Assembly: GCF_902686445.1 (NCBI RefSeq)
Contig: NC_062226.1
Coordinates: forward strand, 15,782,001 to 15,846,000
Reading direction: 5' to 3'
Length of the DNA stretch: 64,000 bases
From: Sciurus carolinensis
Lineage: Eukaryota > Chordata > Mammalia > Rodentia > Sciuridae
Part shown: positions 12,257 through 23,060 of the stretch, piece by piece
Layout: each line of letters starts with the position of its first letter
How positions within the stretch are numbered: the stretch's first letter is position 1
Translations under genes and position numbers: made by a program
Notes under the pieces: model-generated
Told to the model about the DNA's origin: nothing
What the model saw: only the letters and a program-made list of their open reading frames with translations
The model's database searches: none

Positions 12257-14020
12257 TTTGCTTTAGCAAAATATTGTGTTCACTCTATAGACTATATGGT
12301 AAATGAATTTGAGGGACCAATCTAGGGTCCAGAAGGCAATGTTTCATTTTAAGGTATCTTTTGAATGGTGATTCCAAATCAGAAAGGAGATTTTCTTGGC
12401 AATGCCTAACCACACGACTTAGAATTTTTTGTTCTAATTTATTCCTCAAAACCTCCAAACATAGGGTTCTGGGGAAATTCTACTAAATCTCCCCTTATAT
12501 TTCTCCCAAAAGATCTCACTGATACTTAACCATAAAATTAAATTGAATCTCTTGTTGTTGAGGAGAAAAATTGAGATGCAATGAACAAAGTGTAACAGTG
12601 AAGAAGAAGACAGAAAGATTTGGGGGTCCTGTCCTGAAAAAATAAATTGCATGGATTTAAAAAGAATGAAAGAAAAAAAAGAACATTGAATTCTTGCCAT
12701 GTTCAAGTGAGGAAGCTGTCTTTCTGAAAATTTTGCTTACTTGCTGATAGGATGGTGAAGAGAGAACTGAGAAGAACTCTGCCAATAAAGTTGCTGCCAG
12801 AGATGGAACAGGTTGAAGTTTTCAGGAATCTGACAAATAACACCTAGTTCTGATTCCCCTGAGTGTGTTCATTGTCAGACATCAAAATATCAGCGCTAGA
12901 AGAGATGAGGTGTTATTAGAATAAGTAATGCCGTCTTCAACCACAGCTGTAATTTTCTGAGAACTCATCCTCTAAAATTTGTACCAGCTTTGTGGAGGCT
13001 GAGCGTCTAACCCATCACCTTATCTCCTACAAGGTTAGGACTTAAATGGAAGAAGGTTATGTCCTGACATGCTGAAAGAGAGCTCCATGGACTGAGATGA
13101 TCATCCTAAATTTTTTCTCTAATTCTGCCCATTAGATACTTTCCTTCTCTCCTGATAATGAAAGGGAAATGGGGTCAAGAGACATCAGAAACATTTCCAA
13201 ATTTTGCTCCTAATAAAGAGATTGTTTTTTCTCTCATCTATTGGATATAAGGAATGAATGATTTGTGTTCTTTCTTAGCAAATAGAGTTAAAATTAGTCC
13301 TTATCAGAGGTCACTATTTACTGCCTGTAAGTTGGATAATAAAATAGGAGAGGGGCATTTCAACTTATCAATAATGGTCCAAGTACAACAGAACACTTCA
13401 TTTGACCTTTTCCCAGTTTAAAAAAAAATGTGTCTATGGATGGTCAGAATGACTGTAAGGCTTGGATTTAAAATTCAAAGAGAAATCTTAGCAGAGAAAT
13501 AATACCTCTTGAACAGGAGTCGAAGCTTGCATGGTATCAAGAGGTTTTCAGACAGTTTGTTGCGAATTACACGTAATAGCAAAATATTTTGTCAGTCAAT
13601 ATCTGTTACTGAGTGCCCCGAAAAACATGTTTCTTTGTTTATTATGAAGAATCAAGTGAAGTCCAACCCAGTCAGACAGTCCCATCTTAATGAGGCAAAA
13701 ACACAGCACCGGTCAATTTAAGTGTTAGACTGTTTGATATGTCAGGGGATTAAAGGTGAACTTCGCTGATCTACCAAGGGATTGACAGTGGCCTAGAAGC
13801 AGAGCTAAGACTCAAAATATACACTCTCAACTCTTTTTTTTTTTTTCTAACTTTTGTCTTGTATGTCTTTCTTGCCTCAAACTTTTCAATTAGTATTTAA
13901 GTATATAAGATGACATAAATATGCCAATGGAAAATATATAAATTTTCCTTCCAGAAAGTAGTACAGAAAGAAAAATGGTTTCATTTTTCATTTTTCATGT
14001 ATATATCATATGTATTTATA
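12257..14020. other. Unique DNA without recognised features
   Basis: I see no gene or clear repeat. A short 'gacagtggcctagaagcaga' patch near 13785 could be a MIR trace. The short open frames look random. Confidence 0.4.
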
Positions 14021-14022
14021 TG

Positions 14023-14025
<3 letters not shown>

Positions 14026-14058
<33 letters not shown>

Positions 14059-14069
14059 AGAGAGAGAGA
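14026..14069 (+). repeat. (GA)n microsatellite
   Basis: About 44 bases of GA dinucleotides with one AAGG interruption at about 14055. Confidence 0.95.
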
Positions 14070-14349
14070 TTAAATCTATAGTGCCTAAAACAGATCTACA
14101 TAGGTAAGAGGCTTCTAAATAAAAAAACTTTGGAATCAATGAACAGAAGCTCTGTTTGTATACAACCATGATTTTTAATAAATTGTGAGAGCTCATTTTG
14201 TGACATTTCATGAGACGGCTGCCTTATTATCTTCACCCGCTTAACCTCTTATGAGAATTTGATTACGTTTTGAAACCTAGATTTAACTTACTATCTGCCA
14301 CTGAAATTTGGTGTTTATTTAACCTTCCCATATTTAAGCCTTGTTCTTT

Positions 14350-15060
14350 TTTAGAAAAGAAAAATAATGGGAGTTTGGTTGGGGACTGAAGGCTGGGGAC
14401 AAACCCCTGGCCTGGGGTAGACAGATTCACTGATCACACCCATGACTGACTCCTGAAGGACAGACGGAGGCAGGGAGGGTCAAACCGGACATCCATGCTG
14501 GCTGCAGGGTCAGCATGAGTGAGGTGGGGAGGATCGTGTTGCAAACGGCCACAGAGCTCCTCCAGGGACGGCATTGTCCAGCTTTACCTCCTACAGGAAC
14601 TCACAGGAACTTCTGCTGTGGCGACCGCTGCCCAGCTTCTTTTAGTTCCTGCATACTTTTGCGATCTGATTGATCAGGATTTTGTTGATTTTTAAGCTAC
14701 TCAATATCTTTTCAATAACATGATTTTTTCACCAAAGTATCCATTCTGTTTCTGTTGCTTGAACCCAAGAGCCATGACTAACTCAGAGATTGGTGCCAGG
14801 AAGGGGGTTACCGGCAACGGTTCTTAAGAAAATAGGAGGAATTTTTGATTGATTTCCTGACCTAGTTGGGGATGAAGGCAATAGTAATTCTTTTAGAATT
14901 CAAGGACGGGAACGTGAGAGAGCTGATTAAGGTATCATCTGTGTTTGCGTAGAGTGAGGTACCAGTAAAATCAAGGCTTTAGGGGCTCCATTGTCACAGC
15001 CATGAGATAGTATGAAGGACAGTAACAGTAGGGTGGGGTGTCGACTCCTAAAAGCTCCTT
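14350..15060 (+). mobile_element. Ancient ERVL-like LTR plus start of internal region
   Basis: The LTR ends near 14790 with 'tctgttgcttgaacccaaga' then 'catgactaactca', the usual end of ERVL/MaLR LTRs. It is followed by 'gagattggtgccaggaag', which resembles the tRNA-Leu primer-binding site used by ERVL. Beyond it, 'gtttgcgtagagtgaggtac' and 'aatcaaggctttaggggctc' resemble the ERVL leader. I see no gag or pol frame. The stretch 14460-14640 has more CpG than its surroundings. The left boundary is a guess. Confidence 0.45.
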
Positions 15061-15273
15061 AAACTATGAAGTTAAATAAGGAAGATCATAAATCCCTAAG
15101 TCATTCGTTTAGAACTTGGAATGAAATCTAGGGACTTTCTATGACAAGAAATAAAAAACAAAATCAAACTGTTTATAAACAACAAGGAAATGAAAAAAAA
15201 AAATTCTCTTTTGTAACCAGGAGACATACGTGGGTGAGAACCAAATATCTGATGTTAGATCAATATATAACTT

Positions 15274-15295
15274 CAATAGAATTTGAATTCTATTG
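15274..15295. repeat. Short perfect inverted repeat
   Basis: Arms 'caatagaatt' and 'aattctattg' (10 bp each) are separated by TG. It lies in AT-rich unique DNA, where chance palindromes are common. Confidence 0.6.
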
Positions 15296-15419
15296 TGAAT
15301 TTCTCTTTTGTGAAAACAAAACATTCATTTGTTGCTAATGGTCTTTCTCCTTATTTGTTCCCTTACCTCAGGTAAATCAGAAAAGCAGTCACAATAAGTG
15401 GGTAGAATATTGTGGGGGT

Positions 15420-15690
15420 TTGGGTTTATCTGCTCTTCTCCGCTCTGGAGACTGACAGCTGGGCTTCATATCTCAGCTCCAGCATGTGGTGGTAGCTTGA
15501 ATTTGAACAAGCAACTTTTTATCCTGGTGCTGACCCAGTGTCCTGATGCTTCCATTATTTCATCTCTAAAATGGGAATAATTATATTACCTATCTCATAT
15601 AATCATGGGGAAGTTCAGATTAATTCATATGTTTAAGGTTTTCAGAACAGTGTATGAAACACAGTGACCACTCAATGCCCAGAAGCAAGA
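15420..15690 (+). mobile_element. MIR SINE
   Basis: The MIR core and tail are in order: 'atttcatctctaaaatggga' at 15560, 'cctatctcatataatcatgg', and a 3' part 'cagaacagtgtatgaaacac' that matches the 'acagtgcctggcacatag' block. The tRNA-related head is decayed. Confidence 0.65.
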
Positions 15691-15793
15691 GCTACAATTT
15701 ACACTGCTAATGTTAATTTGTTGATGAGCTTAGGCCCATGTGATTGCAGAGTAGGACGAAGCAGATGCCATTTGCCATGTTAAGAAATGTGTG

Positions 15794-15943
15794 GGGGCTG
15801 GGGTAGTGGCTCAGTGGTAGAGTGCTCACCCAGCATGCGTGAGGATCTGGATGGATCCTCAGCACCACATAAAAATACAATAAAGGTATTGTGTCCACCT
15901 ACAACTAAAGCAAAATATTAAAAAGAAAAGAAAAGAAAAGAAA
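15794..15943 (+). mobile_element. Sciurid ID-type SINE with 12-bp TSD
   Basis: This is a tRNA-derived SINE: 'ggggctggggtagtggctca' with the Pol III A-box-like 'tggctcagtggtag', a mutated B-box region ('ggatggatcct'), 'tcagcaccacata', and the tail 'ggtattgtgtccacctaca' followed by an A-rich AAAAG repeat. The direct repeat 'aagaaatgtgtg' flanks it at 15782-15793 and 15944-15955. It is the best taxonomic marker in the window. SINE RNAs of this type are copied by L1 enzymes. Confidence 0.9.
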
Positions 15944-15956
15944 AAGAAATGTGTGT

Positions 15957-16860
15957 TAGTGGGCACTAGGTAAACTACATAGGGCCCAGTGTAGTCTCTG
16001 GAGTTTAAGGGATATACCCTACAGGAAAAAAAAAAAGGTCTGTATTTTTTGTGCCTTAATCTATAGAAAAAGGCATAATGTTTCATCAACCTAGTAGTGT
16101 TTTGAAGTAAAAAATAGACTGCCTTTACATCAGCTTCTCTGACTCATTTGCTATGTAAATTAGGCTCACTTTGTGTGGTCCATGGAAGAAGGGAAGGATA
16201 ATTTGGGCCATAACTAGAATAGCATCTTAATTGGCACTTAGCACCTAGCGGAACCAGTGCTGCTACGGGCAGTAATGTCCTTCAGGTAGAACGGTTTCTT
16301 GTCAAAATCTTTAGTGGAGAAGTAAACTTCTCGTGTTTTAATCATTTAAATTGAGACCTAGTCTAGTCATTAGAAAATAAATAGGTAAACATGATATGAT
16401 TAAAGAGTGAGGGGTTTAATAGCTTTTCAATTAATTAATTAATATATTTAGTGCTGCCACCCACATTTTTACTAATCCCCAATACTTTACCAATTGCATT
16501 TTGTGTGTGTTTAAAAGAAACTGTTTTTAAAAGTAATATGTGTTAATAGAATATTTTAATAAAAAGGTTTTTTTTATCAACAACAAATAAACAAAATCCA
16601 CTGACTTAATAAAAGAGGGACAGAGATAGGAAAAAAAAAAATGACTTATGGAAGAAGGTAGCGAGTACTTCAAGTCCTCAGCATGAACTTTGAATTTCTG
16701 ACAAAAGATGCTTCGAAATGATTTTGAAAATAGATAATTACTTCCTAGCTTTGGAAATCTACAAGGGAATTTCTAAAGATTTGCTGTGGAGCATTCTTTC
16801 TCTGTCATATGCAGTTTAAAGGGAACCCTTAAGGTAATGATATAGCTCTGTTCCCTCTCT
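15957..16860. other. Unique AT-rich DNA
   Basis: I recognise nothing here apart from a short ATTA run at about 16430-16445. Confidence 0.45.
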
Positions 16861-16872
16861 TTGGCCTCCCAG

Positions 16873-17017
16873 GGCATTTGTCCAGCATATTATGGCAAAG
16901 ATGGAGAGAATATTCCAGAAGAAAAAGAAATCATGGCTCCTGTTTTTAAGCCCTGTCCTCCTAGGCCATGTGATATGCTTAATTTTTTGTGAAGTCTATT
17001 TTTTTCACTGTCTCAAG
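16873..17017 (+). other. Exon-like segment by splice signals (unproven)
   Basis: A pyrimidine-rich run 'ttccctctctttggcctccc' ends in AG at 16871-16872. A donor 'caaggtaaagtg' has its GT at 17018-17019. Between them two frames are open. One runs 39 codons from 16873 to a TGA at 16990-16992; its peptide is rich in K, E, P and C and contains CPAYYG and KPCPPRPC. The other, beginning at 16874, stays open for all 48 codons and is hydrophobic. I recognise neither protein. This could be an exon of an unknown or non-coding transcript, or chance. Confidence 0.25.
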
Positions 17018-17429
17018 GTAAAGTGCCTGGCTGGAAGAAACTTCAAAAGTTATAAATTCCAAATCCCTCCTGGGAATTCCCCAAGTCATACAAGTTAATT
17101 ACAAACTTTGATGTTTGCTTTGTTTTATTTTTTATAATAGTGTATTTTCTAATGGATGCATGAGAGTGGTGTTTCTGTTGTGCATTAAGCATAGTAAAAG
17201 GCTGATGGTAATGCTGATAGAAGTGTTTTTGAGGATTATTATATCAGGTGGTGTTCTAGAACATTACATGTGTGAGCACAATACTTTAAGGTAAGTGCTT
17301 TTTGTTCCACTTCTTTGGTAAGGAGTTGTGCTCCTCCCCCATCAAATACCTCTCTTTTACAAAGTAGTATTCGAATCCTATGTGTATTGCAGAGTTCAGC
17401 TCCAATGCTACCAATTCACCTTCTCTGAT

Positions 17430-17640
17430 CCACTCAGCAATATGTATTGAGCATTTTTTAATATATATCAGACATGGTGCCAGACACACAGCACAGTACC
17501 TATGTGATATATATGTTTATAGATATATGTTTCACTCTGTCAAACTTACAGTCTAATGAGGACAACAACCAATACAATAAACAAGTCAATCAAAATATAG
17601 TTAGAAAGATAATGTATGCTATTATAGAAGGGAATAACCT
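17430..17640 (+). mobile_element. Ancient repeat with 'tattgagca...' signature
   Basis: It begins 'aatatgtattgagcattttt' and continues 'tgccagacacacagcacagt', 'aaacttacagtctaatgagg' and 'aataaacaagtcaatc'. This is the order of a common old mammalian repeat whose consensus reads 'tattgagcacctactatgtg'. I am not sure which LINE or DNA family the consensus belongs to. Confidence 0.45.
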
Positions 17641-18755
17641 GGCTCCAGTGCTGGAAGCAGGTGGCAGGGAGCAAGCCCTAGACTCCCTCCCTGTTCCTGC
17701 TTGGGACTTCTATGCACATTACATCAAGCCATCCCCTGCTTGTCATTTGTTTTTGGTGACTGGCACCAACTATTGTAATAAATACACAAATGGCTGATGA
17801 CTACTCCAATGTGAACAGCACCCCATAGGATCTGCAGTCTATAGCTACAAAACTGGAGGAAATGATAGATAAGAAACAAGTCGCCAAGGGTGAGAGTGTT
17901 TCAGTCACCTCAAGACAACAGAGCGAGCATGCACTGGCTGGAGGAGTCTGCAATACAGAGACCGGGAGACAAGAGAGAGCACATGGGTTTTGAAATGGAA
18001 AGTTGGTCAGTGTCACTCAGGTATAATCAGTTAGGTTAAATGATATTGAGGAATTATGTAGGGCCTAAGAAGCAGGAGCTTTATGTGAACTGCAACAGTG
18101 CTTCCCGGGGATTTAATGTGAAAATGATCAGAATTTGGTCTCCACTTGGGTGTGTGAATGGGAGTGAGACAGAAAGTGGGACAGGGCAAGCACCACACTT
18201 CTGTAATCTAATCAGGTGGGAGTTGTGGTCTGGATTAAGTGGTAGTTCAAGGTAATTATTTATAATTGTCCCTTGCTTACTATGCTGGGAGCGCTACATC
18301 TGCGGGAGCTGGATTTTACACATTGGCACTTTATCAGTTTGGGCACATAGGAGGTGCAATATTAATGAAGGAATAGGACAGAAAGAAACTCATCATAGAG
18401 TTTGACTCCTCTGAGGCACAGGTTGAGTTTTCAAGAGGCAAATACTGAGGTTTTGCTTGATATGCAAGGGTTTGACATTGGGAATCAATGTCTATGGAAA
18501 GGAAGGAAGGCAGGATTGGACAGAGGAAGCTGGGATGCAATGCAGGACCAAGTGGGTCCCAGCTCACCCCTTGGAGAGCATGGTAGCCTGGACTGGAGCA
18601 AGGAGTACAGTCAGCACAGGGAGAGGCATGGAGACATGCGGTATGTTTTTTTATTCCTCTGATTGCTTAGCAAAGGGCTGGGGCCCCTGAACATGACCTA
18701 AGTAAAATCCCAGCTTGGTTAGGGAATGCATGAGCACATGAAACAGGGCTTGACA
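17641..18755. other. Stretch without recognised features
   Basis: It is somewhat GC-richer than its surroundings (17640-17760, 18380-18690), with several short open frames on both strands, none resembling a known protein. Confidence 0.4.
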
Positions 18756-18759
18756 GAGC

Positions 18760-18870
18760 AGAAAGAGCTCTCTTACTAGATGTCTCCTTAAACAAGCCAT
18801 CTTCTCTAGTCCTCAGTTTCCCCATCAACAAATTGAGACATTGAAACAGACAGCATGGAGTCCCCCTACC
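18760..18870 (+). mobile_element. MIR fragment
   Basis: 'aaacaagccatcttctctag' followed by 'tcctcagtttccccatcaac' matches the conserved MIR core 'cctcagtttcctcatctg'. Only the central part survives. Confidence 0.5.
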
Positions 18871-19379
18871 AATTCTGAAATTCTATCATTCTGAGCAAGA
18901 AAACCCAGTTCAGGAAACCTGTTATAACTGTGGCTGTCCTGCTGCATTAGTCCAAATGCATCCAGACTCATCAAAATGGGTTTTGACTCGCAGGGACCAA
19001 ATGTCTTCATTTAGATGAGACAGGGAAGGCAGCCTTGTAAATGACACCATTTCTCCCACCTCCATTATGCTCCCGAGCATTCTGCCAGTGCTGTTACGAC
19101 CCAATAGCACACGGCCAATTGGAGCAGAAAAGACAATAATCTTAATGGGAAGGAATTGGGAGCTGGGAGACACCACAGATTGTATTAGGAGAAATGAAAT
19201 AATATTTAATTTCCCTGGTCATAAATAATCTGTCTGCACACATTATAAGCATATCAGAGCTGACAGGGAAAATATTCACCAACATGGGAAAAAGTTCATT
19301 ATTTTTTCATTATTAGTGGGTAATGGGGGAGGGAGGTGCATATCAAATGTCCTTTTTTTTTTTTTTGTCTCTCTGACAG
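18871..19379. other. Unique segment; possible conserved non-coding DNA
   Basis: About 500 bases free of recognisable repeats. The part at 19060-19310 has several TAAT words and evenly mixed composition. It lies directly before the pyrimidine tract and AG at 19352-19379. Conservation cannot be judged from a single sequence. Confidence 0.25.
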
Positions 19380-19480
19380 ATGGAACTGAAGTCATAGCAG
19401 AGCTCAGAGTAACTGATAATCCTCAGAGTTTGTCAGCAAGAGGCCATAACAATGATTGTGGTGATTCCTCATTGGTATTG
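19380..19480 (+). other. Second exon-like segment by splice signals (unproven)
   Basis: A strong polypyrimidine tract (19352-19375, including 14-16 consecutive T) ends in 'gacag' at 19379. A 'ggtattggtaaga' donor has its GT at 19481-19482. The 101-base interval is open in the frame starting with the codon at 19379-19381 and has no recognisable product. Joined in frame after the 16873-17017 segment, it would reach a TAG after five codons. If it is real, a non-coding transcript or a 3' exon is more likely than a long protein. Confidence 0.2.
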
Positions 19481-19751
19481 GTAAGACTCTTTATAGGCTT
19501 CAAAGGGCTCTTCCATTTGTTTAGTCAGAAGCATCTCACGGAGGTGAGAAGGTAGGATTGTTTTTTAAGATTAAAACACTTTAGCTCAATGATTGATAAA
19601 ATATTTTTTACAAGACTACCCAAAATGTTTTTGCTAGAAAAGTGATTAAATAATTTTTCCTTATTGCTTTCAAATTTCAGCTATAGGAGCACACGTTTGT
19701 TTTAAATGTAGTGTTCTTATTTGAATAAATTTTCTTTTCTGCTCTAATAAA

Positions 19752-19779
19752 TGCCTTTTAAAGTACTCTTTAAAAGGCA
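19752..19779. repeat. Perfect 12-bp hairpin
   Basis: Arms 'tgccttttaaag' and 'ctttaaaaggca' are exact reverse complements with a TACT loop. It is too short for a microRNA precursor and has no T tract typical of a Pol III end. Confidence 0.75.
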
Positions 19780-19780
19780 C

Positions 19781-20731
19781 CATCATAAATGTAAGGTTCA
19801 AATCACCTGCCTGAATTTGAAGATGGTTGATTCTCATTCATGGTAGTTATGTTTTTGATTTACCAATTACAAAGAAATTTTCCTCAAACACAGAATTAGA
19901 GAAAACTGACCCATTATACTGGGGGAAAATAGAGTTTTAGGTTCCTGTGAGTCTGTGATACCCAGTGCCATCAACTAATCAATATGTTACCTTCTTTGAT
20001 GTATTCATAAAGATCTCAGGTAATACCTATGGTGATTCACTAACATGGGACTCAGCCAACAGCACCATATCCCTTGCTTCAGCTAAGCTTATCCAATGCA
20101 TGTTTTTTTCTCTGTTAGGCATATCAGAGCATCTTACTGCTTAGAAACTCTAGTCATCCCTTCAGTACTATTCTTGGGAGTCATTTAAAACAGCAAAATC
20201 ACTAAACAAAGAATATGAAATTTTGAAAAGGTAGCACTAAATCGTCCGTATAAAGATCACTTGCCTAGCGTATCAGAACTAAAAGAAAAAAGAAGGGAGA
20301 TTTAAAGAACTGTTTTCAATTTGGGGAACTCTTTAAACCATCACAAGTATAACATACAAATATTTGGAGAACATCAAGATTGCAAATTCACATTTTGCAA
20401 AGCACCGAGCTAGAAATATGAAAATCACCCATACTTTCTGACCCTCAGGTTTTCTTCCAGCATCGTGGTAGGGAAACCAGTGTCCCCAACCTTGACATCT
20501 GAGGATGAAGCTGTAAAGAAAGCTCATTGCACTACTGAGCTTCTTTTGCATTCAGTTCTGGTTTCTAAAAACTCCTCACTTAGAAGACATGCAGAAGACT
20601 GAAGCAAATCTGGGGAGTTTGAATGGCTGATCCTGTCTTTCTGATGTGTCTAAGAATTCTTTTGATGCTGTGAAAAAAATCTGAAGACAGATTTCTCCCC
20701 TTTCAAAATGTGCTTCAGTATTAAATACGTT

Positions 20732-20766
<35 letters not shown>

Positions 20767-21485
20767 AGTTCAAGAGACCAATCTGAACTCAGTGGAGGAA
20801 AGTCATCTTTTGCAACCAATTTATTTCCCTGTGGTGGAGAAAGGACATTTTCTGGACTTGAGTCTTGTTTTTCTCCTGTCCACTTCCAGGTATAGGTTCT
20901 CTTTTCTCTGAGATGTTTGTCCAAAACTGCTTTATATTTAGTAACTTGTGCAATGCACGTAGCAAACACTTATTGCATTTCTATAGAGAATATGAATGGA
21001 TGAGAAAATGAGATTTGAAGTGCTAGCCATAATAAACAGCCACACAAACTTATTGACTTTCCACGATAAGCATGTGGATATGGGATGAAACAGAATTAAC
21101 TCAGACTTTAAAGAAGATTTGAGCCTCAGATGTTCCAAGTTTTGAGGCCCCCAAGCAGACCATTTAGACTTTTATCTATGAACTTGGTCAGTTTAATGTG
21201 CCAATTCAGAGTGCTTCACTGTAAAGATATCCAAGTTTGCTAAATTATTCTGTTCTTGTCAGTTGTTGTGTGAGTGACCAAGTGAAACATACTCATTTTC
21301 TTCACCTCTCAGTTTTGCATTTATAAAACAGCCACTTCGAAGTTTTCTGTTGTGAGTAGTGAATGAAGTTTTCTTTAAGGTACAGTAAGAGCTCAGGGCA
21401 CCTAGCAATTTGTTAGTCCACGGAGACACCTTTCAACCTAAGTCTCAGATTTCTTATCAGTAATGGGGTAGTTTGACCACATAGA
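19781..21485. other. Unique DNA with one poly-T run
   Basis: I recognise no gene. The only clear structure is the T run listed separately. No SINE body adjoins it on either side, so it is not an obvious element tail. Confidence 0.4.
20734..20762 (+). repeat. Poly-T run of 29 bases
   Basis: Twenty-nine consecutive T. It could be the tail of a minus-strand retroinsertion whose body is no longer recognisable, or a simple expansion. Confidence 0.9.
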
Positions 21486-21489
21486 GGGA

Positions 21490-21740
21490 AGTAGTTTAAT
21501 ACAATAGCAAGGAACAAGACTTTGGAAGTACATGGGCCTGGATTCAAACTCCTTTTCTGCTACTTACTAGCCTTGTGAACTTGAGAAAATGATAAACTTC
21601 TGGGTATCTCAGTTTCTGCTTTTGTGAACTCATTATAAAATAGGCTTCCCAAGAGGTTGTTATGAGGATTAAAATATGTAAAGTATTTCATGCCTGGAAT
21701 TATGTAAGGGATCTATAAATGGCAAGGTTGGTTTTACTTA
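21490..21740 (+). mobile_element. MIR SINE, nearly complete
   Basis: The head 'catgggcctggattcaaact', middle 'tatctcagtttctgcttttg', 'gttgttatgaggattaaaat' and 3' end 'tgcctggaattatgtaaggg' follow the full-length MIR order. Confidence 0.75.
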
Positions 21741-22072
21741 TTTATTTTTCTTTCTAATATTTCTCTGAGAGTTTGAGTTTTTAACCAACTTTATTTAATC
21801 ATCAGTAGTAATAATAAATACATTTGTGAAGTCCTAGGGACATGACTATTAAAATAAAACTTGACAAAGAACCGTGTATGTTTAGGGGTGGAAATAACCT
21901 TGGAGACCACCCAGTCTACCCTGTATCATGAATGAATGACCATAAAATATTCCAGGTGAACACTTGCTTTGCCTCTGTTTCAATGTCTCCAACAGATCTG
22001 TGGGATAGTAACTCTACCGAGGCAGACCATTCAATTATCTTGCAGCTTCGTTGTTTTAAAAGTCCAGAATCA

Positions 22073-22152
22073 GGGCTCAGGACTTAGCTCAGTGATAGAG
22101 CACTCGTCTCTCACGTGTGAGGGCCTGGGTGAGGGAAAGAAATTTAAAAAGA
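22073..22152 (+). mobile_element. Truncated ID-type SINE
   Basis: 'gggctcaggacttagctcag' then 'tgatagagcactcgtctctc' and 'acgtgtgagggcctgggtga' match the tRNA-like head of an ID element. After 'gcctgggt' the B-box and the rest of the body are missing, and A-rich sequence follows directly. It is an old or internally deleted copy. Confidence 0.65.
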
Positions 22153-22289
22153 AATTCATAATCATATTGGGTGGACTCCATCTCTTTACTACTTTCACAT
22201 AGAAGTCCTAACTCTGCTGATAGATACAAACACCTCTGAATGCTATTTAAGGCCATGGGGACTATTATGGTAGCTGTGCCAGTTATGAG

Positions 22290-22520
22290 TTAGGAGACAG
22301 AATTGTTGTTAGACAGACATGGGTTTAAATTAAAGCACTTCAGCTCTTTAAGTGTGCGGTGTTAAAATGGCATATGATCATTAAATCTCAATTTTATCAG
22401 TTTCAATACATGTTCCCACACATATATCTATGCATGTGGCCCCACCAACACACAAACATGGTCCCTCACAAAGTTGAGAGAATTAAATAAAATAGTATAA
22501 AGTTCATAGAACCCCCACCT
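22290..22520 (+). mobile_element. Decayed MIR
   Basis: 'acagacatgggtttaaatta', 'cacttcagctctttaagtgt' and, later, 'gttgagagaattaaataaaa' then 'tagtataaagttcatagaa' are in MIR order. About 100 bases of unrelated sequence interrupt the middle. Confidence 0.4.
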
Positions 22521-22879
22521 GGTAAAAAACAAAATTTTACTAAATTATATTTTAGCCATAGTTAAAATAAAATACATCTAAGATTCTCCTGTCTCCTTTG
22601 CTCCTGATTGCATATATCCCTGATTTTCATTTTTTTCTTTTACTTTCTCAGTTTCTCTCCACTGATGTGCCCTCTGCAGGTATGATTCTGGGTGAATTTT
22701 TGCATTTTAGACAACACAACCAAGGCAGAACAAAATAGAATAGACATCTACCTCCTTAAGCTGTCTAACATCATCTTACCATCAGAGTTACACCAAACCA
22801 CAGATCCATACTGAGTTTTCAGTAAACTAATTAATGACTTTTCTTTATTATCTATCCTTTATTTCTAAAACAAATTCTC

Positions 22880-23060
22880 TCAAACTCAGCAGAATGAAGA
22901 AACAAAAGCCAAGAGAGATTCCATTACTTGCCCAAGGTTATGCCAAGGGTGGCCAAGGTCCTGGCCCCCAAGTCTGGTCTCCCAGCTCCTACCACTGCTG
23001 TTCTCAAACGTGTAAGCTGCTTCTCACACGTTGGCGTCACAGGGACTGCTTTAACAGCTT
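22880..23060 (+). mobile_element. MIR3-like SINE fragment
   Basis: 'gaagaaacaaaagccaagag' then 'attacttgcccaaggttatg' matches the 'gaggaaactgaggcacagag ... cttgcccaaggtcac' block. The open frame over it is a by-product of the repeat. Confidence 0.45.

Noticed and set aside
17474..17797. Plus-strand frame of 107 codons
   Set aside because: Most of it lies in an ancient interspersed repeat (17430-17640); no recognisable domain.
19752..19779. MicroRNA precursor
   Set aside because: The stem is only 12 bp and does not extend beyond it; precursors need roughly 30 paired bases.
22073..22152. A functional tRNA gene
   Set aside because: It has only the tRNA-like head of an ID SINE; the B-box and the 3' half of a tRNA are absent.
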